Source: Microbacterium sp. NC79
GTDB lineage: Bacteria; Actinomycetota; Actinomycetes; Actinomycetales; Microbacteriaceae
Direction of reading: 5' to 3'
Assembly (NCBI RefSeq): GCF_019061125.1
Contig: NZ_JAHQYI010000002.1
Coordinates: 62,001-126,000 of the forward strand
DNA length: 64,000 nt
Shown: positions 58,390 through 64,000 of the stretch, piece after piece
How positions within the stretch are numbered: the first letter of the stretch is position 1
Layout of the letters: every line of letters starts with the position of its first letter
Made by a program: the position numbers and the translations under genes
Notes under the pieces: generated by a model
Seen by the model: the letters and a program-made list of their open reading frames with translations, nothing else
The model's database searches: none
Told to the model about the DNA's origin: nothing

Positions 58390-59657
58390 CAATCGATCTT
58401 TCACGGGTTGAGAAGTTTGACATCACCATCGGTCAAGACGTTCTTGATGACTTGAAACGCCGCCTCGACGATACCCGTTGGCCCAATCTCCAGGTGGCGG
58501 CCGAAGAAAGCTCGATTTACGGCATAGACCAGGCCACGCTCGCGCGACTTGTGGAGCGGTGGCGAGGCGGGTTCGACTGGCGCGCGGCTGAGACCGAGCT
58601 CAACAAGTACAACCACTATCGCGCCACAGTGCAGGGACAAACCATCCACTTCATGCACCGTCCGTCAAAGCGATCCGATGCAATACCGGTGATCGCGACG
58701 CACGGTTGGCCGTGGACTTTCTGGCATTGGAGCAAGGTCGTCGATGAGCTCTCGGACCCAACGGGTGCGGATGCCGACGGCGTTCCAGCGTTCGATCTCG
58801 TAATTCCGTCATACCCAGGGTTCGGGTTTTCGACACCGTTGCACGACCCGACGCTCACCTTTTGGCGCGTTGCGGACCTCTGGCAAGAACTCATGGTTGA
58901 TGTCCTCGGCTACGAAACATACGGCGCTGTGGGCGGCGACTTCGGCGCCATGGTCACTGCACAGATGGGGCACAAATATGCGGACTCTCTCGTAGCAATC
59001 CACGTCAGCACGCCAACACCGTTGGATATTTTTCACGGTGAGCGATGGTGGGACATCACTGAGGGTCGGATATCACCCGAGGGCGCAAGCGACATTGAGC
59101 GCGACGGCCTGCAACGATACATGAAGAAGTTTGTCGCACATATCGCGGTCCACATGCTGGACCCGCAGACGCTCACGTACGGACTCTCTGACTCTCCCGT
59201 AGGAATGCTTGCCTGGATCGTCCGTCGCTACCAGCTCTGGGTTGATCACGACAATGACCTTGAGTCCGTATTCTCGACCGATGACCTCCTGACAATCGCA
59301 ACGATCTTCTGGGCGACCAACTCCATCGGCTCAAGCATTCGCACATACGCGAACACCGCACACTATCGCTGGCAACCCTCACACGACCGCGTTCCCGCGA
59401 TTGAAGCACCGGCCGGAATCACATTCCTTGGGTTTGAGAATCCACCTGGCGTCACCGCCCAGCAACGCGCTGACGCATATCGTTCGGCCGCGTCTAAACG
59501 CAGCCCGAGCGACCGCAGCGCTCGCTGGTACAACCTAGTCAACGTAAAAGCCCATGAACACGGCGGCCATTTCGCGCCGTGGGAGAACCCCGAGGGCTGG
59601 ATTGTCGATATGCGCGAGACATTCGCGCTCGCGCAGAAAGCAAAGTCGAATGGGTAA
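58386..59657 (+). CDS. Epoxide hydrolase (EHN-domain, microsomal/juvenile-hormone type)
   Basis: The 423-residue protein has the N-terminal EHN domain (FDITIGQDVLDDLKRRLDDTRWPNL...GFDWRAAETELNKYNHYRATVQG), the oxyanion motif HGWPW, the nucleophile D185 in GAVGGDFGAMV and the C-terminal histidine region HEHGGHFAPWENPEGWIVDMRE. Ring tyrosines are present in the cap. It hydrolyses an epoxide to a diol. Coupling to a P450 by a 4-bp overlap suggests that the P450 makes the epoxide it opens (inference). Confidence 0.92.
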   Translation: MTIDLSRVEKFDITIGQDVLDDLKRRLDDTRWPNLQVAAEESSIYGIDQATLARLVERWRGGFDWRAAETELNKYNHYRATVQGQTIHFMHRPSKRSDAIPVIATHGWPWTFWHWSKVVDELSDPTGADADGVPAFDLVIPSYPGFGFSTPLHDPTLTFWRVADLWQELMVDVLGYETYGAVGGDFGAMVTAQMGHKYADSLVAIHVSTPTPLDIFHGERWWDITEGRISPEGASDIERDGLQRYMKKFVAHIAVHMLDPQTLTYGLSDSPVGMLAWIVRRYQLWVDHDNDLESVFSTDDLLTIATIFWATNSIGSSIRTYANTAHYRWQPSHDRVPAIEAPAGITFLGFENPPGVTAQQRADAYRSAASKRSPSDRSARWYNLVNVKAHEHGGHFAPWENPEGWIVDMRETFALAQKAKSNG

Positions 59658-59967
59658 CATCACATTTCTCGATGAGCACGGAGAAGAGTCGCTGACCGCT
59701 GATATGTCGATGGATGACACCGTCATGGAAGTTGGTCGCCGTGAGGGTGTGCGCGGCATCATCGCTGAGTGCGGTGGTGTGATGTCGTGCGGCACGTGCC
59801 ACGTCTGGCTCGAGCCAGACGTCAACGAGAAGTTCGAACCAAAGGAAGACGTCGAAGACGAGGTTCTGGCTGAATTGCATGGGTACTGCGAAAACAGCAG
59901 ACTGGGCTGCCAGCTCTACCTCGTGGAAGATGCAGATGTCGTGGTGCAGGTTCCGGAACGGTTGTGA
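59650..59967 (+). CDS. [2Fe-2S] ferredoxin, adrenodoxin type
   Basis: The 105-residue ferredoxin has cluster ligands C41, C47, C50 (ECGGVMSCGTC) and C87 (RLGC), as in adrenodoxin- and putidaredoxin-like proteins. An extra cysteine is at C80. It carries electrons from the reductase to the P450. ATG 59650 lies inside the end of the epoxide hydrolase gene (8-bp overlap); the longer frame from 59554 is a shadow of that gene. Confidence 0.92.
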   Translation: MGNITFLDEHGEESLTADMSMDDTVMEVGRREGVRGIIAECGGVMSCGTCHVWLEPDVNEKFEPKEDVEDEVLAELHGYCENSRLGCQLYLVEDADVVVQVPERL

Positions 59968-59971
59968 AAGC

Positions 59972-61153
59972 ATGACAAATCATCGTGCGGTTGATGTTCT
60001 GATCGTCGGTGGCGGTCAGGCAGGCTCTGACGTTGCTTTTGCCCTCCGTGAGAGCAACTACCCCGGCAGCATTTTGATCGTCGGGGCGGAACCACACCTG
60101 CCGTACCAGCGACCACCGCTTTCCAAGACATTTCTCTCGAGCGAGGCAGCACCGGACTCCCTGGTGTTGCGGGGAACCGGTGCATACGAGCGCGGAAACA
60201 TTGGGGTCGAGCTCGGAAGAGCAGTGGCAAACATTGATCTTGGTGCACGGTGCGCGCAACTTGACGATGAGCAAACCATCACCTTCGAGAATGTCGTGCT
60301 TGCCCAGGGCGGAACCCCTCGCCAGTTGACGGTGCCGCCCGACGTACAGTCCAGGACGCATTACCTTCGTTCAGCTGCCGACGGCGAGCGGCTGCGCGCC
60401 GAGCTCGACGCCGCACAGCGTGTCGTGGTGATTGGGGGCGGCTTCATCGGACTCGAGCTGGCGGCATCTGCACGGAAGCGCAGCAAAACGGTCACCGTGA
60501 TCGAAATGACCGATCGCTTACTCGGCCGCGTCGTGCACCCGGTGATATCGAACGCTTATGCCGACATTCACCGTCGCCGTGGCGTCGATGTGATTCTGAG
60601 CGCAAATATTGCCTCGATGACGTCAGTGGCATCTGGATCCGTTCTCATCACGCTGGGCGATGGTCGTGAGCTAGAAGCTGACCTGATCGTGGTGGGCATC
60701 GGGTTGGATCCTGACACGTCACTCGCGGCAGCACTAGGACTCGAAATCGAACGCGGCGTGGTCTGCAACGAGGATGGCCGCACGAGTCACCCCATCGTGT
60801 TTGCCGCCGGTGACTGCTCCTCAGTTCGCGACGCGCACGGCAGGATCAGCCGCATCGAGTCGGTGCATAACGCGACTGAACAAGCGAAGTCGGTCGCGGC
60901 AACAATCGCTGGCGCGGCGCGACGGCCGCGGCAGACTCCCTGGTTCTGGTCGGACCAATACGACGTCAAGCTACAAATTGTCGGGGCAACCGGCGCTGAG
61001 GTTGAAGCAGAAATCGATGGCGACATCGACGCCGAATCATTTGTCATAAGACATTGCCAGAATGGTGAGCTGGTCGGCCTTACCGCGGTGAACCGCCCGC
61101 GCGACTTCATGGCAGCGAGACGCCAACTCGACGCGCAGAAGACGCTCGCATAA
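59972..61153 (+). CDS. NAD(P)H-dependent ferredoxin reductase (putidaredoxin/rhodocoxin reductase type)
   Basis: The 393-residue flavoprotein has the FAD motif VDVLIVGGGQAGSDVAFAL, LPYQRPPLSKTFL, the NAD motif VVVIGGGFIGLELAASA and the late FAD motif VFAAGDCSS. The C-terminal part (WFWSDQYDVKLQIVGA) is typical of P450 ferredoxin reductases. ATG 59972 lies 4 bp after the ferredoxin stop with a weak GAAAG. It completes a self-sufficient P450 system in one operon. Confidence 0.92.
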   Translation: MTNHRAVDVLIVGGGQAGSDVAFALRESNYPGSILIVGAEPHLPYQRPPLSKTFLSSEAAPDSLVLRGTGAYERGNIGVELGRAVANIDLGARCAQLDDEQTITFENVVLAQGGTPRQLTVPPDVQSRTHYLRSAADGERLRAELDAAQRVVVIGGGFIGLELAASARKRSKTVTVIEMTDRLLGRVVHPVISNAYADIHRRRGVDVILSANIASMTSVASGSVLITLGDGRELEADLIVVGIGLDPDTSLAAALGLEIERGVVCNEDGRTSHPIVFAAGDCSSVRDAHGRISRIESVHNATEQAKSVAATIAGAARRPRQTPWFWSDQYDVKLQIVGATGAEVEAEIDGDIDAESFVIRHCQNGELVGLTAVNRPRDFMAARRQLDAQKTLA

Positions 61154-61279
61154 CGAGCGCCGTCACCGCCGTTCCGTGGGCTAAAAGAATCTTGTTGCAG
61201 AACCCATTTCGCATCCGCTCTTACGAAAAGCGCCACGTTCCGCGGCAACGCAATACACGGCCGGAACCACGGGTCGCGG

Positions 61280-62146
61280 TTAACGCACGACCGCGTCGCT
61301 GAAGCGGGGCGGGTCGCCCAGGAGCGGGCGGCGTGATGCTGGCTGACGGCCATCAACATCGGTCACACCCAGCACACCCGCAAGCTCTGCGGCGACCAGG
61401 ACCCGCCCGGTGAAGCGCTCTTTGTCTGCGTGGGCGTCCAACGCCGCGATAACCCGGCCAGGGAACTCGGGCGATTCCGTCGTCTGGTCAACACCGCGGT
61501 ACTTGTCGGGCTCCGCTGCGAGCACGCGAGTCGTGCGCTCAGTGCGCAAGAGGCCCATCCAGATAGACACCGCCGTCACACCGTGCGGCTTCAAATCAAC
61601 CGCGAAGTCGTGTGCCATCTTGTCGACGCCCGCCTTGACCGCACCATATGCCGGGCCGTGCATGAAACACGTGCCGCCGAATCCGGACGTGTTCACAACG
61701 AGCCCACGACGCGATGGGTCAGCGATCAGCAGCGGTGCCGCGAGCGCCGTCATGACATACGTCGAGCGCAGACCGATGTCGAACATCTGATCCATGTCGA
61801 GCGATTGTTCCCAAAACGGCAGCGGCGTGACGAGCCCATCGGGTGCGGCGAAGACGTTGTTGACGAGCACATCGACGTAGCCGTGTTCTGCACGTACCTG
61901 TTCCACGAGCGCCGCGACCGACTCATCAGAGCTGTGATCAACGGCGACCGCGATACCGCGCCCGCCGCGTGCCGTCACTTCTGCGGCCGTCGCTGTGATG
62001 GTTCCGGGAAGATCCCCCGTGGGGCTTTCGGTCGAGCGTCCGGTGACGTACACCGTCATGCCTGCCTCGCCAAGGGCCAACGCGATACCCTTTCCGGCTC
62101 CGCGGCTCGCTCCGGTCACAATGGCAACGCGGGGTGTGTCGGTCAT
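61280..62146 (-). CDS. Short-chain dehydrogenase/reductase (DHRS1-like)
   Basis: The 288-residue SDR has TGASRGAGKGIALALGEAG, the extended NNVFAAPDGLVTPLPFWEQSLDMDQMFDIGLRS, S in VVNTSGFGGTCFMHGPAYGAVKAGVDKMAHDFAVDL (YGAVK) and a C-terminal VTDVDGRQPASRRPLLGDPP tail, all features of the DHRS1-like group. ATG 62146 is preferred to the longer frame to 62191. It diverges from the SDR at 62238 over operator 11. Function unknown, KstR2 control likely. Confidence 0.86.
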   Translation of the reverse strand: MTDTPRVAIVTGASRGAGKGIALALGEAGMTVYVTGRSTESPTGDLPGTITATAAEVTARGGRGIAVAVDHSSDESVAALVEQVRAEHGYVDVLVNNVFAAPDGLVTPLPFWEQSLDMDQMFDIGLRSTYVMTALAAPLLIADPSRRGLVVNTSGFGGTCFMHGPAYGAVKAGVDKMAHDFAVDLKPHGVTAVSIWMGLLRTERTTRVLAAEPDKYRGVDQTTESPEFPGRVIAALDAHADKERFTGRVLVAAELAGVLGVTDVDGRQPASRRPLLGDPPRFSDAVVR

Positions 62147-62206
62147 CTCGTGCTCTCTTTCGGTACATGGGATTGTCGCGGCACGCGCCACACGCTAGCA
62201 TTCTGA

Positions 62207-62224
62207 CACAAGCAAATGCTTGGT
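62207..62224. promoter_or_regulatory. KstR2-type operator 11 (two divergent SDRs)
   Basis: The site reads CACAAGCAAATGCTTGGT. It lies 13 bp before the plus-strand SDR and 60 bp from the minus-strand one. Confidence 0.8.
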
Positions 62225-62237
62225 TGAAAGGAGCATC

Positions 62238-62978
62238 ATGGGCGATGCAAACTTCGGATTCTCCGACGACGCGATTCTGATCACCGGCGCCGGCAGCGGC
62301 ATTGGCCGTGCCACGGCACTGCGCGCCGTAGGCATGGGCCTGCGCGTCTCAGGTTGGGACCTCAACCCGACCGGCCTGGCAGAGACGGCAGAACTGGTGA
62401 CGGCCGCGGGCGGAACCTTCCACTCGTGGGTTGCCGACGTGTCTGACGACGAGGCGGTCACCGCCGGCGTCGCATCGGCGACCGAAGCGCTCGGCTCGAT
62501 TCGCTACCTGCACAACAACGCTGGCCCCGCATCCAGCGCGCCCATCCCGTTCGACCAGGCCCTCCTCATCTCCGTTGGTAGCGTCCGTCGCGTCACCGAT
62601 GCGTGGGCCGCCGCTGGCCCTGGCGACGGTGCCGCCATGGTGGCAACCGCATCGGTTGCAGGCAACAAGGTCGGCACCAACTCAGACTGGTATTCGGCAA
62701 GCAAGGCCGCGATCATGGGCTACGTTCGGCACCTCACCGCCTACCGTTCGCACGAGTTCCGTAGCAACGCGGTCGCCCCTGGCATGACAGACACCCCGCG
62801 CCTGACCGGCTTCGCCGAAAGCGAGGTTGGCCAGCGGGTCATGGAGCGCATTCCGCTGAACCGGATGGCAACTCCCGACGATATCGCCTACGCCACCCTC
62901 TTCCTCCTCTCCCCCGTAGCCAGCTACATCAACGGCGTCTTCCTGCCCGTTGACGGCGGCTGGACGGTGACGCAGTGA
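62238..62978 (+). CDS. Short-chain dehydrogenase/reductase
   Basis: The 246-residue SDR has TGAGSGIGRATALRAV, NNAGPASSAPIPF, S in VATASVAGNKVGTNSDWYSASKAAIMGYVR (YSASK) and the end FLPVDGGWTVTQ. AAGGAG precedes ATG 62238; the TTG 62220 frame overlaps operator 11. It overlaps the thioesterase by 4 bp and begins an operon with a thioesterase and an MFS transporter. Confidence 0.88.
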   Translation: MGDANFGFSDDAILITGAGSGIGRATALRAVGMGLRVSGWDLNPTGLAETAELVTAAGGTFHSWVADVSDDEAVTAGVASATEALGSIRYLHNNAGPASSAPIPFDQALLISVGSVRRVTDAWAAAGPGDGAAMVATASVAGNKVGTNSDWYSASKAAIMGYVRHLTAYRSHEFRSNAVAPGMTDTPRLTGFAESEVGQRVMERIPLNRMATPDDIAYATLFLLSPVASYINGVFLPVDGGWTVTQ

Positions 62979-63397
62979 CCCTGTCTCCCGTTCTGCACTC
63001 ACACACGTCACGGCTGAGCTACGCCGACACCGACCCCGCGGGGATTCTCTACTACGCGGCCTGGTTTCCGATGATGGAGCGCCTGCAGTCAGAGTTCATG
63101 TATCTCCAGGGGCTTCGTCAGGACACTCTGAAAGACACCCACGGCTGGTGGACGGTCTCCCGCGCAACACAGTGTGAGTACCTCGCCGCTGCCGTGCTCT
63201 TTGATGAGATTCGCATCGACCTGCGCATCGGCGACATCAGCCGCTCCTCGTTCAAGTTTCACCACGAGATGGTGCGCACGAGCGACAACGTGACCGTGGC
63301 CCGCTCATGGATTCACGTCGTCACGGTGTCACCCGAGCAGAAGGCAATTTCCATTCCCGAAGGTCTCCGCGCGCAGCTCGACGCGTGGATGCAGTGA
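62975..63397 (+). CDS. 4-hydroxybenzoyl-CoA thioesterase-type hotdog protein
   Basis: The 140-residue single-hotdog protein has the 4HBT active-site stretch SYADTDPAGILYYAAWFPMMERLQSEFM with the catalytic Asp, and KFHHEMVR in the central strand. It would hydrolyse an acyl-CoA to release CoA. The start is GTG overlapping the SDR stop. In this operon it could free CoA from dead-end steroid-CoA esters (inference). Confidence 0.87.
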   Translation: MTLSPVLHSHTSRLSYADTDPAGILYYAAWFPMMERLQSEFMYLQGLRQDTLKDTHGWWTVSRATQCEYLAAAVLFDEIRIDLRIGDISRSSFKFHHEMVRTSDNVTVARSWIHVVTVSPEQKAISIPEGLRAQLDAWMQ

Positions 63398-64000
63398 CGC
63401 GCCCGGCCGATCGCCGCGTGCTGTGGGCGATCGCGTCCACAGGTTTTGTCTCCTCCCTGCAGTTCACCCTGATGGTTCCGGCCCTCCCATCATTTCCGGA
63501 GCTCCTCAACGTTTCAGTCAGCGACGCATCGTGGATCGTCACGATCACCCTGCTGACCGGAACTGTCGTCACGCCGATTCTTGCGCGCCTCGCTGACATG
63601 CGGGGGCGCAAGAGGATGCTGCTGATTGCGATGATCACGCTCGGCGTCGGCTCGCTGATCGCCGCTATCTGGTCTTCTCATTTCTGGTTGGTGATGCTGG
63701 GGCGCGCCATGCAGGGCTTCGGAACCACGATCGTGCCGATTGGGGTGAGCCTGCTGCGCAGTATTTTGCCGCGCGATCGGGCCGTCATCGGTATTGCGAT
63801 GCTGAGCGGAACCGTTGGTATCGGCAGCGGATTCGGGTTGCCGTTGGCGGGTGTCCTGCTGGCAAGCGGCGGACTACCGTTTACCTTCTTGTTTTCTGCA
63901 CTTGGCGCTGCCATCACCGCCACCCTGGTGTGGCGGTGGGTGCCCGAACAGCACAACCGTGCAAACGGCTCCTTCGATCTCGTGGGTGCCAGCGTGCTGG
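63394..64000 (+). CDS. MFS transporter, DHA2-like (C-terminus beyond window)
   Basis: From GTG 63394, which overlaps the thioesterase stop, the frame is open to the window edge (202 codons). It shows six hydrophobic helices and MFS motifs: ILARLADMRGRKRMLL after helix 2, GRAMQGFGTTIVPIGVSLLRSILPRDRA as in drug/H+ antiporters with 14 helices, and SGTVGIGSGFGLPLAGVLL (motif C of exporters). It is likely an exporter. Being third in an operator-11 operon with a thioesterase, it may expel a released acid (inference). Confidence 0.87.
   Translation, partial: MTRPADRRVLWAIASTGFVSSLQFTLMVPALPSFPELLNVSVSDASWIVTITLLTGTVVTPILARLADMRGRKRMLLIAMITLGVGSLIAAIWSSHFWLVMLGRAMQGFGTTIVPIGVSLLRSILPRDRAVIGIAMLSGTVGIGSGFGLPLAGVLLASGGLPFTFLFSALGAAITATLVWRWVPEQHNRANGSFDLVGASVL

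Noticed and set aside
1..64000. Prophage, IS element or integrative element
   Set aside because: I found no transposase, integrase, phage structural gene or clear attachment-site pair. Only short palindromic repeats are present.

Overview
This is a GC-rich actinobacterial window, most likely from the order Micrococcales and probably Microbacteriaceae. That placement is inferred from base composition, Shine-Dalgarno usage and the gene families present. I see no IS element, prophage, CRISPR array or rRNA. There is one tRNA, tRNA-Arg(ACG).

Positions 1-20 kb are ordinary chromosome. In order they hold a truncated DUF2207 membrane protein, a MarR regulator, an MFS/GH2/DUF2804 glycoside cassette, a TetR-controlled ABC-2 exporter, L-serine ammonia-lyase, a cupredoxin lipoprotein, a G5/excalibur membrane protein, tRNA-Arg, an SDR, a threonine aldolase, a divergent VOC/SnoaL pair and a large LuxR regulator. 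An LLM oxidoreductase and a CoaE-type kinase close this part.

Positions 20.8-63.4 kb form a very large acyl-CoA catabolic island. It matches gene for gene the KstR2 regulon of Mycobacterium and Rhodococcus, which degrades steroid rings C and D through HIP (the methylhexahydroindanedione propanoate). Recognisable members are kstR2, fadD3, fadE30, fadE31, fadE32, fadE33, ipdF, ipdC, echA20, fadA6, two ipdAB pairs, an Rv3549c-like SDR and several more SDRs, hydratases and a second thiolase. Eleven 18-bp palindromes close to ACCAAGCAAWYGCTWGGT sit in seven intergenic regions in front of these operons, including between kstR2 and fadD3, so I infer one regulon. Two additions are not in the textbook regulon. 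One is a complete LivJ-LivH-LivMG-LivF type ABC importer. The other is a P450 / epoxide hydrolase / [2Fe-2S] ferredoxin / ferredoxin reductase operon. No genes for the sterol side chain or rings A and B are present, so the cell may import and finish partly degraded steroid acids, or carry the upper pathway elsewhere.

A sub-block at 35.6-41.7 kb lacks convincing copies of the operator. It holds a 3-alpha-hydroxysteroid dehydrogenase-like SDR divergent from its own TetR, an alpha/beta hydrolase, a PaaY-like protein, an SDR and a VOC protein. Its neighbour is an aldo/keto reductase that belongs to an operator-controlled operon.

Intergenic DNA carries at least two families of short palindromic repeats (about 84 bp, three copies; about 76 bp, three copies), a 15-bp minisatellite and a strikingly frequent hexamer GGAACC/GGTTCC in genes, terminators and spacers alike.
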